Of a stretch of DNA of 64,000 nucleotides, positions 1-12,184 are shown in pieces. Under the pieces are notes generated by a model, which saw only the letters and a list, made by a program, of their open reading frames with translations, searched no databases and was not told the origin of the DNA. Origin of the DNA: Cinnamomum chago (taxonomy: Eukaryota; Streptophyta; Magnoliopsida; Laurales; Lauraceae); contig CP142453.1 of the NCBI GenBank assembly GCA_038049695.1, forward strand, positions 327,501 to 391,500, given 5' to 3'. Position 1 is the stretch's first letter; each line of letters starts with the position of its first letter. The position numbers and the translations under genes were made by a program.

Positions 1-91
1 GTCCAGTCCCGATATCAAATTCTGAAGGAATATTGTGAGAAGCAGCCTGGAATCACTATTTGGTTTTTGTATTTTTTTGGGTGTGTGTCGT

Positions 92-113
92 GGGGGGGGG
101 GGGGGGGGGGGGG
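92..113. repeat. Poly-G tract (22 G)
   Basis: An uninterrupted run of 22 G follows a GT-rich stretch inside the p24 intron. Its length is likely to vary between alleles and between reads. Confidence 0.95.
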
Positions 114-300
114 TGGATGTAATTAGGTCTCTATTTGAGTCCCAAAATGTCTCTCTCTCTGTGTCTTCCCATTAGTACAAGAGATGTGGCCAAATACAGC
201 CTTAATTCCCTCATGCAACTTCTACAGAAATTGGGGTTCTCTCCCTCTTCTGACAGGTTTGTTGTGTTTATTATAAAGTTTTGCTTCAAAATGTTTACAT

Positions 301-705
301 GCCCCTAAGAGAAAGCTCCTGTGGGTGTGTTTCCTTTTTTGCTTCTATTTGGGCTATTTGGAAGGAAAGAAACAATAGATGTTTTGAAGGGAAATCCTCA
401 TCTGCTGCAATTATCTCCAAATCTAGATTTCTCGCTGCTTCATGGGTGTTTGTTCGTCCAAATTTTTGGGGAGTGCCTATTGATATCATTCTGATTAATT
501 GGAGGGAGGTGATCTCTTAGTTTTTGAGGGTGGTGCCTTTTGACTTCTTTTTGTATAGTGCCGAGGCTTACTTCGGTGTGGGCTCTTTTTTCTCTCTCTT
601 TTGGATGGTGGCCTCTTTTTTTGTTTTCTTTCTTAGCTTTCCAGTATATTCCTTTTGTATTGTTAAGTCTTTGATTAATACATATTTCCATTCCAAAAAA
701 AAAAT
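301..705 (+). mobile_element. 5'-truncated L1-type LINE fragment in the p24 intron
   Basis: The stretch encodes the C-terminal tail typical of plant L1-type reverse transcriptase ORFs: WAIWKERNNRCFEGKSSS followed by a Trp/Phe-rich tail and a stop near 518. A T-rich 3' UTR and an A10 tail (about 695-704) follow. It is flanked by the direct repeat TGTTTACAT at 292-300 and 706-714, a 9-bp target-site duplication. The truncated 5' end, poly-A tail and duplication together indicate insertion by target-primed reverse transcription. It is in the same orientation as the p24 gene and lies wholly within its intron. Confidence 0.8.
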
Positions 706-921
706 TGTTTACATATTGGATGTACTGCACATGTTTAGCTGGAGCAGGTTCCTGTTTTCGTTTTCTTATTTCTTTCAAATTTAAAAATTCACGGGGTAAG
801 AGATATATTCATTGCCATAATTAAACTGCAGGTAAAATACTTCCATCCACATGATTAATAAAGTTTAATGCAAGCTGCTACTAATAAGATTTGAGTTTAT
901 TGTTGTATTGTTCTTGTACAG

Positions 922-1262
922 GCCATGGAACTTGAATTGAAGAAGTTGGAGGATACAGTTAAATCCATCCATGATGAGATGTTCTACCTTCGTGAAAGGT
1001 ATATCACTCATAAACGTGCTTTATATCCACAAGTTTTCCCGCTATTGGTTTTCTTTGGGGCATTGGTTTGTGCATTCTAATTTAACTCATTTATTGTTTG
1101 CCTTTTGAGAGTAACAGGGAAGAAGAAATGCAGGAGCTGAATAGAACAACCAATTCTAGAATGGCCTGGTTGAGTTTCCTTTCACTATTCATCTGTTTAT
1201 CTGTGGCAGGCTTGCAGCTTTGGCATTTGAAGACCTTCTTTGAAAGGAAGAAGCTTCTCTAG
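922..1262 (+). CDS. p24-delta-type transmembrane emp24 protein, last two exons (partial)
   Basis: Two exons are visible, 922-998 and 1118-1262, joined in frame by a 119-bp GT-AG intron (phase 2). The gene starts left of the window; the intron before 922 is phase 0. The first exon encodes an amphipathic coiled coil beginning AMELELKKLEDTVKSIHDEM. The second encodes a short linker, one transmembrane helix (RMAWLSFLSLFICLSVAGLQ) and a cytosolic tail ending TFFERKKLL. The FF and KKxx tail signals are the known COPII/COPI-binding motifs of p24 cargo receptors cycling between ER and Golgi. The luminal GOLD domain is outside the window. The delta-subfamily call rests on the tail and coiled coil only, so the paralogue cannot be named. 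Confidence 0.9.
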
Positions 1263-3240
1263 CTGTTTTTTTTTTACTTCCTTTTTTGTGGGAGGTCAAA
1301 TTCTCTACTGCGTTTTTGATAGACTATCTATACTGCCATTTGTCAGATAAGAGTTTTTCAGTTACAATAATTTATACTTTAGTTCCAAATATTTGGAGAA
1401 ATTGCCCCAATCAGGTCAGAGAAAGACTGACTACCTTCAAGCTGCTGGCTTGAACCTCTTTGTTTGTTTAGCATTTATATCATCAGGTTCAATTGTAGGC
1501 AGCAGGATAAATTTGGAATTGAGGGAAGATTTTCTCCTTCTCAACCCCGGTTCCATTCTTGGGGTTGCTAATACCAATCATCATTGGCTTATTATTACAA
1601 TCTTTTGGCCCTAGCTTTAAAGCTGAAGTGCAGTAGGCCTTTATTTTCCCCGAGTTCTCCATCCAGATAATCTTGTATATCTGCTACTGGCTTAGGCTTT
1701 TTATGGGCATGTTTCTGATGAAGGCAATAGGACTTCTTAAAAGAGAATTTTACCCAGCAGAACATGTCCACTGTGCGTCAGTAGTGAGACATCATGGGCT
1801 TCAGAGTGTAATTAATATGAACTCTTTTTAACTATGTGCAAGGGCTGCATGTTTTCTTCCGCTCAACTTCATGGCTATATATAGTAATACAATCCAATAT
1901 GTATGAACTTTTAACGAGGGCATACTATTCTTTTTTCTTTTCTTTTTTTTTTTTTAATGGAAACGGGGCATACTTGATGTTGAGGTTATCATTATTCTCA
2001 CAGCTCTCTGTTTGCCTAAATAAATTTTTAGATGTGAGTTTTGAAGCCTATTATGCGTGTGTGTGTGTGTTTTCACCCGATCTGATTGTATGGATATTTA
2101 ATAATAAAATTAGGGGGCATGGTGGAAGACTGAAGAATATATGTTGAATCAGAATCAATTTAGATTGCTCGACATCGTGTCCCAGAGATAACAACTGGCC
2201 CATGCTTTCGATCACCATGAATCAAATTGTGGTTAGGAGGGAGTGTGGCGAACTAATCTGGTTCCCCACACGCCACAAGACAAGTACACAACCCTAAAGT
2301 CCAATCCATCAAAAGGGAACGTTGCCATGGATGAGCCGAATTCACCCGCATGGACCTTCGGGTGAGAGAGAGAGGGCCCAGATGCTTATGACGACTAATT
2401 TACAACTTTTCTACAATTTATTTTTTAAGTGCACGTTTGTGTACACATTTTTTATGTGGAAAGAGGAAATTGCCACGTCAGCAAATTTCATAGAAATAAA
2501 AATCTCGGAAAAGGATTTCCGTAGAATTTAAAAATTCATGTTTGGTGCAAAAAGAGTTTCCTCATTGAATTGGTGTAGATGTTGTTTGGTGAGGCTATGA
2601 ATTTTTTTATAGAAAATCAAAAAAATTTATTTGGTGATATAGTTTTTTGAAGAAAAATAACATAACATGTATATTATTTATTTAACATTAAATAATAATT
2701 TATATAAAAAAATAAAAAATGAAAGAGTTATAAGGTTTTTGGGTTGAAGTTGACAAGAGTGAGGAAAAGAGAGAGAAGTTTTTTTGAGGAAATTCATTTT
2801 CCATGTCTGTATGGGGAATTCATTTTCACAATTACCAAGGAAAATGTTGGCGAGATAATAAGGCATTATTGCGGAATTATTTCATCAAAAAAATGAGTTT
2901 TTTAAAAAAAGTCATTATTTTGTCTACGAAAAAATATTGTACGAACATATCCTAAAAGTATTTCTACTTTCACCGGGGAAAGAACAAGATGCAGCCGGCG
3001 CCTGGCGGCTGGCGCGTTAGTGAGGGGGCCCGGACCAAGTCCTAGTCCTCTCGTGAGGGAAGGGAGCCTTCGGCCTCGGGTGAGACGCTGGCGCGTTTAG
3101 TTAGTTTGAGGAGACACGCGGACGTGTCGGGGCATGTTTTGTGAATGACGATGATGAGATGTGTATATGGGTACGAAACGATGGAACAACGCTTTTGACT
3201 CGGGTGTGGAAGACTAGTAATGGTTCGCATAGGGTTACCA
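1263..3240. other. Intergenic: p24 3' flank and AT-rich DNA
   Basis: No gene is recognised. The first few hundred bases are presumably the p24 3' UTR. A T14 tract lies near 1941, and 2527-2960 is AT-rich with short poly-A/T runs that look like decayed TE sequence. The short open frames here resemble no protein family I know. Confidence 0.6.
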
Positions 3241-3260
3241 CTCTGCAACACTGTGTGTGA

Positions 3261-3267
3261 TATATAT
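3261..3267 (+). promoter_or_regulatory. Possible TATA box of the Gly/Pro/Tyr-rich protein gene
   Basis: TATATAT lies about 120 bp upstream of the ATG at 3389, which would give a 5' UTR near 95 nt. GA-rich sequence (3307-3388) leads into the start codon. This is a positional inference only. Confidence 0.4.
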
Positions 3268-3388
3268 CCATAAATAAATGCCCTAAACAAACAAACAAGC
3301 ACCCCATCGATACAGATACAGATCCAGATCCAGATCGAGATATCCAGATCTAAGTTCTACTAAGAACGAGAGAGAAGAAGGAAGAAAG

Positions 3389-5188
3389 ATGTCATACTAC
3401 GCGGTGGGTGCGAGAAGAGGAGACGATGAGGACGTGGATGACTTCGATGAGTACGATCCCACCCCTTACGGCGGAGGGTACGACCTGGCCCTCACCTTTG
3501 GCCGCCCCCTCCCTCCATCCGACGAGATCTGCTACCCACAGACGACGACCTCCTCCTCCTCCTCCAACGACTATGAGAGGCCCCAACAACACTCCTCCTC
3601 CTCCTCCTACTCTCAGACGTCCTACTCTGCCTACGGCGCTCAGGACGGCGAGTACGCCCGTCCCCAGCCCAATTACGGCTTCCATCCCGGTGGCGGCGGC
3701 GGGGACGACGATTACCCCCCTCCGCCCCGAAGGCGCCCCGAAGGCGAGGAAGGAGGAGGCTATGGTCATGGCTTCCAGAAGAGCGAGGAATATGGATACG
3801 GTGGTGGTGGGAGGAGGACTGAGTACGAGAGGCCGAGTGGCTATGGGGGGCGTCAAGAGGAGCCTCCTCCTCCTCGGCCCTCCTACGGTGGTTTTGGGGG
3901 CCGTCAAGAGGAGTACGAGGGAGAGGAGCCTCCTCCTCCGAGGCCCTCCTACGGCGGTTTTGGGGGCCGTCAAGAGGAGTACGAGGCTCCTCCTCCAAGG
4001 CCCACTTCCGGTAGGCCTTCTTCCGGCGGCTATGGTCAGGAGGAGTATGAGTATGGTGGTAGGCCCACAGGAGGCTTTGGGGGGCGTCAGGAGGAGCAAG
4101 AGGAGGAGTATGATGCTCGTCCTCCACCTCCACCTCCACGCAGGGTGAGCGGATACGGTGGGGAGGAAGAGGAAGAGCCTCCTCGGAGGAAGTACGAGGA
4201 GACCAGTTACTATGATGCCGATCAAGGAGGAGATGGCTACAGGAGCCGCCCTAAATACGTCAGTACTACTACTCATGCAGCGCTTATTCATCATCATCAT
4301 CATCATCATTCTCATCCTCCTCTTCCTCTTCTTCTTCATATGCATCTTTAATCTCTTTTATTATTATTAATTCATGCAGATATTGCAGACCACTTTATTC
4401 TAACATGTAGGCATTGCCTGTCTCTTGATCTGTATCCAGGTTCAATTCAAATGTTAAAATGAATATATATATATATATACACACACACACTTCACCTTGC
4501 AACGTTTTAAACCCTGCCCATGGCATGTCTTATATCGACATCGTATATGCCCGTCGTAGTTCGTGGCCCCTATAGGTGTTCAGACCTAATTTGATTGAGT
4601 CTGGGTCTGATCCCACAAGCTTATCCTGCAGTCTGAATTCAGGCTTTGGCATTTCTCTGCCAGACGGCAAGACTCCCCCTGCCCCTATTTTTACTGGCTC
4701 CCTGTTCCATTCTCACGAATGATATAAAAATGGATGGATGTCAAGTGAGGTCAGACTAAGAGTTTCTTTCCATTTGCCAGTCACTCTACTTTCTTCTTCT
4801 GTTGTTTTCTTAGACTTTTGTCTTGTGTTTTGATATAAACCTGGATTTCCGGCCCTCTGGGTCTGGGAGCCGTGTTCTATTGTGGCATCTTAATTTTCTG
4901 CGGCTTTTCAAATTGTGAATGAACTGCATATACCTGCCTTGTTTCATTGTAAATCACCATGGTGAATTTGATTATTTGCATTCAGATGATGAGAGAAAAA
5001 GTACCATTTTATTGCTTTTTTCATTACATGGAAAATAACGGGGGTGGGGAAGAAGCATCTTATTTCCTGCATCTTTAACAATTATTTTAGTTTTATTGAT
5101 TTGGCAGGGTGATGACTCGGACGATGAGGAGAAGAAGCAACACCATAACAAGCATCACCACCATCGCAAGTATTCTGATGATGAATGA
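3389..5188 (+). CDS. Disordered Gly/Pro/Tyr-rich protein, PLDRP1 (At5g39570)-like
   Basis: There are two exons, 3389-4258 and 5108-5188, with an 849-bp phase-0 GT-AG intron; the product is 316 aa. The N-terminus (MSYYAVGARR, then an acidic DDEDVDDFDEYDPTPYGGGYD block and FGRPLPPSDEICYP) matches the start of Arabidopsis At5g39570/PLDRP1. The centre repeats RPSYGGFGGRQEEYE-like units (about residues 145-260) with Pro and Glu runs. Exon 2 adds the family's charged tail GDDSDDEEKKQHHNKHHHHR. The family is known as intrinsically disordered, and PLDRP1 has been linked to phospholipase D signalling, phosphatidic acid and RNA. No folded domain, signal peptide or membrane segment is visible. If the intron is retained, the frame runs on to a stop at 4349-4351 through a His7 stretch; the conserved exon-2 tail argues that splicing is normal. 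Long antisense frames here are by-products of repetitive GC-rich codons. Confidence 0.87.
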
Positions 5189-5234
5189 GAGTGTTGTACC
5201 TCAATTCTCTCATGTGGTTGGTTTGGCTTGGAGT

Positions 5235-5258
5235 CCCCCCCCCCCCCCCCCCCCCCCC
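5235..5258. repeat. Poly-C tract (24 C)
   Basis: A run of 24 C lies about 50 bp after the stop codon of the preceding gene, probably in its 3' UTR. Confidence 0.95.
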
Positions 5259-5457
5259 TATAGACCTAACTAAATAAAGCGGGGGTGAGGTCTCTACTTT
5301 GGTTTTGTTGTGCGTAGTTTGAGAACTTTTTAAAGTGCTGAATAAGTCCTAAACATTGCATTTTATGCTTTGGATGAATTTGTTTGTTTTCTGGTGTCAT
5401 ATTATTAAATGATATGTGACAAAGTTTGCAATATGGAAATATGAAGTGTGTGAGATA

Positions 5458-5458
<1 letters not shown>

Positions 5459-5520
<62 letters not shown>
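5459..5520. repeat. Compound microsatellite (CT)n(AT)n
   Basis: About 12 CT units run directly into about 19 AT units. Confidence 0.95.
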
Positions 5521-5522
<2 letters not shown>

Positions 5523-5739
5523 GGAAAATATTCAAGTGAGAACTTTTTTGCCGGCTCAACTAGCAACCCATCCAAACTGTGCATCCAATAGGGAATACGT
5601 TGATGGTCACTAATCCCAAGGATTGGCACACATCTGAATGGTAAAAAAAAAAAAAAAAAAAATTTGAAACTACTGTGGAACCAACTGTGGACCTTCCTAC
5701 ATGGCGGTTCAAATACGAGAGCTCAATTGCACAGATTTC

Positions 5740-6300
5740 TCCCATCTATACATACCCTCTCTGTGTGTCTTACGGAATTTATGATGAAACCTTAGATCAT
5801 TTCTTTCTAAATTTTGCTTTTGCTAAATTAGTTTGGACATACTATATCTTCTTTTGTTTACCCAACTAGATTTTCTGGCATTGGAGATTGGTTCAGGCAA
5901 AGCCCAAAACCTTCCTGTGCTATAGGCCTCATTGTTCTCTGGTATATATGGAAGTCTAGGAACTCAAACCTTTTTCAATCATTTCCACTTCATCCTGCAT
6001 TAATTTATGCCAAAACTTTATCATCACATGATATCATTCATGCACCAGAGGAACTTACCAGTACTGCTTTAGCTAGATGTGTACCTCATAATGATGATGC
6101 CACAATCTGGGCCACCTCCCGAGGTTTTGGGAAATTGAATTTTGATGGGTCCATTAATCCCACCACACATTATGCTGGCTATGGGGGCATTATCAGCGAT
6201 CATAGAGGTAATATGATATCCAACAATGTGTGCCAAATCGAAACCGATATTCCCCTTCTAGCTGTGAATTACACGGACTATTTAAAGGAACTGAATTGAA
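5740..6300 (+). mobile_element. Decayed LINE: zf-RVT and RNase H remnants
   Basis: In one frame CVSYGIYDETLDHFFLNFAF resembles the zf-RVT motif that follows plant LINE reverse transcriptases. About 300 bp later KLNFDGSINPTTHYAGYGG and IISDHRGN match the start of the RVT_3-type RNase H domain, including the first catalytic Asp. Frameshifts and stops separate the pieces, so this is a relic. No poly-A tail or target duplication could be assigned. Confidence 0.75.
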
Positions 6301-6429
6301 GTGCTCATCAGCCGGGAATGAGATGTTTTCTTGGGACTTGATGCCAATTTGGAAGAAAGTCCAATCATCACTCTTTGGTACTCTGGGTATGGGTATATCT
6401 ACAGGGATGCAAACAACTTTCAAAGTAAG

Positions 6430-7569
6430 TTGGGTACGCTTTGCAATTGCCTTTCATATTTCACTTTGTAATTAGTGGTCGAGCTAGCATTGCTCATCTC
6501 TTGGATCACACTTGACTGCTGCCCTTTTGGCATTTCAAATCTCTCAAGTAATGGAAATTTCAGTCACAAAATTCATACGGACGAATGTACTCTGGCAGGA
6601 ATTTAGAATTCTCTTATTATGGGTATTACAGTAAAGTATCCTTCAGTCAGGAATTTCACTCATGACGAGACCCATTTTAGGCACGTTTGTGAAACACTTT
6701 TCGGCAGCCGAATTACTCAGCATTTTCCTCCAGGGTTGGAAACAGAATACCCCCCAAATTATCTCATTTCTGCCATCTGAACCCCTTGGAACGCTACCCT
6801 CTTCTCTTCCACAACAGACTGCAATCCTTCTCTTCAACGAGGTTATGTAGGTATCACTTTCTCTCCCTCTCTCAGATTTCTCTCCCCAAGAAACCCATTC
6901 ATGTTACGTCGCCCACCTGTGGCTGTGCCTCGTCAAATTGAGTTCACCCAAATGATTTATAACAAGGAAATTGGTTCTGCAGCTCCCCAAGATTACCTTA
7001 TCTCCATCCTTCGTTTTCTCTCTTCATACATTACAAAATGTTTCCATATAGCAGTCTTTATATTCCAATATCTGGCCCCACAACCTGACCTTTACCTTCT
7101 CTACACCACAATAGCCATTCAAGCTTCATCTTCACACCCAAACAGAATCCACACTCACTTGTCCAAACAAGCGGAGCCATTTATGATTTACCTAAAGCCA
7201 GAGTTCTATGAGACCCATTCAAATAACATCAACACCCACTTCTAAGCCTTCCAAACAAACAACCTGAAGCCCATCCGATCTTTTATCGCTCTCTTTCAAA
7301 ACCCAGCCTAATCATCATGTCAGCCCACCCATCTCGGCCACACAGTATAACCCCACCACCCTCTCACACTCCTCACTTTCGAAGAGCCACATTGCCACAA
7401 CGCATTCTCTACTCAGTTGAGACTGACGAACCAGCACAAAACCCAATTAATTAACTGTCTTTCAGTTTAGTTATAGGATGAATAAATACTACTTCTTTTC
7501 TTATGTTTGACATGTTGTAAGGTGTGATTCAGAAAAGGACTTCAACGCAGTGGTTTCTACTTTCTACCC

Positions 7570-7600
<31 letters not shown>

Positions 7601-7892
7601 CGTAGAGGTGGTGGGTGAGGGTGACACAACAATTACAGCCAACTAACGAATGAGTCTAGCATTAAATTGGCGTCTTCTTGCGGTTGTCGTGGCTTAGTTA
7701 TATTATTTAAATTAAATTAATATTAGAATCGTCTTCATATAATTTTTTTTAAATTATAAAAAAAATAATCTTCTTCTGTGGAAGTTACTGCACCAAACAA
7801 ACAACCTCAAACAACAATCCAGCGAAAAAAAAAGAATTTTTTTTTTTGCACCGAATATGAACTTCGATACTTCCGACAAAATTGATAAACGT
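6430..7892. other. Intergenic, no gene recognised
   Basis: There are pyrimidine-rich stretches (6800-7400), an A17 tract followed by (CA)n near 7570-7600, and AT-rich DNA to about 7860. A 114-codon open frame at 6901-7245 shows no family resemblance. Confidence 0.5.
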
Positions 7893-8310
7893 ATCAATTC
7901 CCTCTTTCGCACTTCCTCTTTCGACTACCATAGCAGTCATCCACACATTAATACATCAATAAGTCTAGCAAGACCGATTTAGTTGCCCGAACTCCAGCCC
8001 GATCCGAGTTGGATTCCAGCTCGACCTACATCATCGCTCACCTATACCTAAAGCCCGCTAGAAGTTTCAAGCCCGCCAAATGTATTGAAACTTTGGAAGA
8101 AAAACATAACAGAATGCCCTAGACAACACCATCGCTCATCTTTCTCTCTCTCCATCGCAGCGCCATGCTCCCCACTGGCCACGGCTCCGCCTCCACATCG
8201 CATCGCATCGCATCGCCTCTCTCTCTCTCTCAGCGGATCCACTACAGCACCCGGTCCAACGATGTTCCATCTTCCTCTTCTCCTTTCTTCTTCGACAAAA
8301 AGGTGGAAAA
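7893..8310. repeat. Left arm of a large inverted repeat
   Basis: Read on the minus strand, this segment matches in order three separated blocks on the plus strand: about 10725-10876, 14434-14557 and 15774-15896. Examples are the ATGAGCGATGGTGT...GTCTAGGGCATT block at about 8105-8140 versus 14463-14490, and TCTAGCAAGACCGATT versus GGCTAGACTTATTG at the outer ends. Stretches containing (GATGC)n and CT microsatellites diverge most. The arms flank the HIPP-like pseudogene. Confidence 0.75.
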
Positions 8311-9562
8311 TGCAGCTCTCCCATCGCTCTTCTCTGGTCGTCTTCCACGATCGTCTTCTTCCCCATCGAATCTGCTCCCCCGCGAGCCCGGAGCCTCCAC
8401 GACGTCCTGCGATTTTGTCCCCAATGGATGGAGAAGACCAGGATATGGTTGTTTTGGGATGTCGGTGGTTTAGGCTAGGGGGTTCTGATTGTTGATTATA
8501 AAATGTTGTTTTTGCAATTGGTAGTTGGGATTTTGTATTATTCTATTACACTTCTGCCCAGATCAGTCAAGAAAATGAATGGATGATTCAGTATATTATT
8601 TTTTTGGTTTTTTTGATACCATGGTACTAGTGTTTCTTTGTTATGTATTTTTGGTGATTTCAATTCAATGTTTAGGGTTTGGTGGAAAAAGATGAATTGT
8701 TGGTGGAATTATTGAGTCTCAGTTATGTGTTTTTTGTGACTTCTTAGTATCTTTTCATTTTCCTTCCATTGCATTGGTGACTTTGGCAACTTGTGGCAAT
8801 GCAACTTTTGTTCATTTATTTGGTAAGATTATTGTGCATAATGATCTCCAGTTCAACTGATTTCATTCACTTTGTCCACATCATGGCATCGAACCTTTTG
8901 AGAGGAGTGGGAATGTGGGACTGACTCATAGTATTCTTGAGCCTGGACTTTGTGCATTGTCCTCGTGGGAAATTCTATATGCACCCCTTTTATTGTTGAG
9001 CACACCCACCTTTTTAAAAAAATCACTGTTCATAAAAGAATGTGGGTGTGCTCGGCAAATTAAGTGATGGGTCTAATGCTGAATGGTTTACACCACAAAA
9101 ATATTCAGAGTTGGAGAAACCTAACTAGTCGTGTGCAGAAGGATGAATGGAGGCAGGAGGCAAGGATCCACATTCAACAGAAAAATGGCCAATTGTTGTA
9201 TGGATAGATCCTCTCAATGTTGGTCAATTTACAAGCATGGATTCAATTAGAACAATGAGATGGGTCTTCTAACTATGGACTACATGTACAAGGGTACATA
9301 CTCTAGGCCAGGGTGGTATGATTTCCAGAGATAAAAGAGCACTGTAACAAACATCATCCAAAGATATAACAGTCTCCACACTTCAGAAAAAACAATCAAC
9401 ACAATTTCCATTCAATCACACAATCCAAAACAGATGAGCTTTCCAATCTTGTTAGTTGTTACACTTGTTCAAACTCAAGGAGCACTTGAATTAGGCTTGC
9501 TGCCATATATATTATTTCCTATCTTCTCAACATATATTGATACATATGTCACAAAACTAAAA
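8311..9562. other. Non-coding spacer inside the inverted repeat
   Basis: T-rich, apparently non-coding DNA. The only structure seen is the hairpin at 8993-9058. Confidence 0.5.
8993..9058. repeat. 66-bp inverted repeat (mini hairpin / tiny MITE)
   Basis: TTGTTGAGCACACCCAC (8993-9009) pairs with GTGGGTGTGCTCGGCAA (9042-9058), 15 of 17 positions, around a 32-bp AT-rich loop. It could be a very short MITE or a folded structure. Confidence 0.65.
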
Positions 9563-10269
9563 CTAAATCCATGTCATCATGAACTTGACAGATTTATGGG
9601 TCTTGGTGGGCAGCTTCAGGTCCTTGAATTGAGGCAACTTCATATCTTTTAAACCTTTAATCTTTTGTAGCAGTTGTTGATGTTGCTGCCGTTGTTCCTG
9701 GCCCTTTTGATCTTTTCCACCCTTTTGAGGTTTCCCACGTTTGGGACCTTCTCCATTGTTAATTTACAGGGCTTGGAGCTGCTTTGTTGAGCTGAGGATT
9801 CTCTCCCTTTGCGGACCATAGCTATGCAAGTATTTGGATCTACATTCCCTGCAACTATCACCTTCCCCTGTTCTACATCCAAGTTGAAAGATTACACCCT
9901 AAAAACCCAACAAAAAATCTCCATTAGAGATTGTTTTGTAAAAAAATGAATACCAAAATATTCTAAAGAAGAAAACCCATGACAAATAAGAAAAGACAAC
10001 AAGAAGAAAAAATGTACCTTAAATATTCTGAAGTAATCTCTTCACCTTCTGCTTGCATCCATCACAGTGTATGTAAACTTTAAGAACACATGTCTACCAG
10101 TGAGAGACACCCAAGAAAAGAAAAGGAAAACGCTTGTTATGGAGGGTAGTTTTGTAACTGAAAAAAAAATAAAGAAAAATAAAGCTATTCAACATCTTAA
10201 GCTTGGAAGAAGCGAAGGGAAGAGAGGTGTGTGAGTCTTAACAACCTTGATGTCTGCTTCTTTACTCAT
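9563..10269 (-). pseudogene. HIPP-like (heavy-metal-associated isoprenylated plant protein) pseudogene
   Basis: The minus strand shows a three-exon HIPP layout. Exon 1 starts at 10269 (MSKEADIK). Exon 2 (about 10020-10098) encodes TCVLKVYIHCDGCKQKVKRL, an HMA domain with its CxxC metal site. Exon 3 encodes LDVEQGKVIVAGNVDP, the second half of the HMA fold, then a Lys-rich linker. In another frame it gives LPQFKDLKLP and HKSVKF near the C-terminus, also a HIPP feature. The breaks are TAA where Glu is expected at the end of exon 2, frame changes within exon 3, and a normal-looking stop at 9563-9565 with no CaaX isoprenylation box. The family binds metal ions and acts at membranes or nuclei; this copy cannot make a full protein as read. 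It lies between the arms of the inverted repeat, so capture by a Pack-MULE-like element is possible. Confidence 0.75.
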
Positions 10270-11277
10270 TGCTAACACTAACACCCCAAAAGAGAAGTCC
10301 TAGAAACGCAACAACAGGGAGAAAGATTGAGAAAGACCAAAGAGAAATCAAACAAGAAGAGAAGGACCCAAAACTCGGAGGGAAAGAGGTTTTTCCTTGG
10401 TGGTTTTTCTACCAAAGAGACAAAAGGAAGTTGTGGGTTCTGAACAGAGAAAAGATAAAGGAGATGGTCACTGTAGTTTATAGGGCTGATAGATAGAAAG
10501 ATGCAAGGGGGTCCGTAAAATGCAACTGCTTCGTTTTATAGCTCATAGACAGAAAGATGGGTCTTTAAAGGGATGGCCACCATCGAAGACCATGAGCTTG
10601 GAAACTGAGATGGGGATGGCTATTGCGAGGGGGTCCCGACCTGGAGCTGCAACTGAAGATGTAGTTGGAGAGTTGGGTCTTCTCCATCAATTAGGCACAG
10701 AATCTGTGTTTTTGGACCAGGTGTGTTTTCCCCCTTTTGTCGAAGAAGAAAGGAGAAGAGGCAGAATATGCGTCAAGAGAGAGAAATGAGCGATCAGGTG
10801 CAGCGCTGGATCCGCCGAGAGAGAGATGAGAGAGGGAGGTGCTGCGATGTGGAGGTGGAGCCATAGGAAGCGCGGCTGTGAGGCCCCACCCTTTGTGGGC
10901 CCTCTAATTACTATTTTATAGGCTAATTAATACTAATTTATACTAATTATAGGTTAATTGTGCTAATTATTGCTAATTATGGCTAATTACTATTTAATTG
11001 GGCTAATTAGGGGTTAATCAGGGGGATTAGTTAGATTTTTCCTAAGTTAGAGTTAGACTAGCTTAGTTGGGTTAGTGTTTTAGTTAGTTGGGGGTTTGTG
11101 TTAATTTTAGGCTAATTAGTGCTAGATAGGTCCTTAGTTGAGTTTTATTTTAATTAGAGGGGGGTCCTTGCAAATCTGCTTCTCTAGAAGGTTCCAGCCC
11201 AAAGACCAGCCTACCCCTAACCCTAATTGCATGAAACCCTAAAGGGTATTACTGTCATTAATCACCCCTCCCTAATC

Positions 11278-11285
11278 TATAAATA
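11278..11285 (+). promoter_or_regulatory. TATA box of the solo LTR
   Basis: TATAAATA sits 400 bp into the LTR and is followed by a pyrimidine-rich leader, as at a U3/R boundary. Confidence 0.65.
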
Positions 11286-12184
11286 GGCCCTTATCCCAAG
11301 AACCCTAAAACTACTATTCATTTCAATTGCCTCTCCTCCTTCCTCTCTCAATTCTTCCCTACATTTGGAGCTGAGACCATCACTGTTGATGTGCTGAGAT
11401 TCTCCATCCAAGCTACTAACTGTGCTGGGACTTCCCTCTTGGAGCTGCAGCAGTCACTACCCATTTCCTTTCTTCATTTCTCTCTTCTTCCTCTCTCATT
11501 TCCTCTCTTCCAAACCACTGCTGTGCTGAGATTCCTCTTCCAACCACTGTTACTGTGCTGAGATTCCTCTTCCAGCCACTGATATTGTGCTGAGATTTCT
11601 TCTCAATAGATTGCTGCTGCTACTTCATCTTCTTCCCCTCTCCATTTCTCTTCCCTACGTTTGAGCCAAGACTGTCACTGTGCTGGGAGATTTATTGGGA
11701 GCAGCTGCTACTGCTGTATCTTCTTCTTCATTTACATTAGGAGATGCTACTTTGCTGTGCTTCTTCTTCTTCACTGCTGAGTGGGATTTCTCTCTTATAT
11801 TGCTCTCTTTCTCTCTACAAACCCTCTCTCAATTACTAAAAGGCAAGTGCATCTTACTGTTAATTTAGAATATATGTTGTCTTTCCTTTGATTTCAGTAG
11901 TTTCAGTTCATGGATGTTGTTGATGGAGTCTTAGATTTCACCTTGAGCTCTGTTTTTTGTTTTGGATGGATTGGCCATTGATGAATGGGGGGTTTCACCC
12001 CCCCCCCCCCCCCCCATTTGGAAGATCAATGGGTCCAAGTGTGGTTAATTGATGGGCATTTGAGTTATCTAATGTTTAGAGATGTTTTGGGGAAGTTTGG
12101 AAGTGATTGGAAGTGGTTTGGAAGCAAAATGAGCCAAAATGGAAAATCTGCAGAAAACTGGGTTCCTCAGTTCCACGTGTTCCC

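Noticed and set aside
3392..4345. A 317-codon antisense open frame over the Gly/Pro/Tyr-rich gene
   Set aside because: It mirrors repetitive GC-rich codons, has no family resemblance, and the sense strand has a conserved start, splice site and tail.
8085..8495. A 136-codon plus-strand frame near 8.1-8.5 kb as a gene
   Set aside because: It overlaps the inverted-repeat arm with (CATCG)n and (CT)n tracts, and the opposite arm does not keep the frame.
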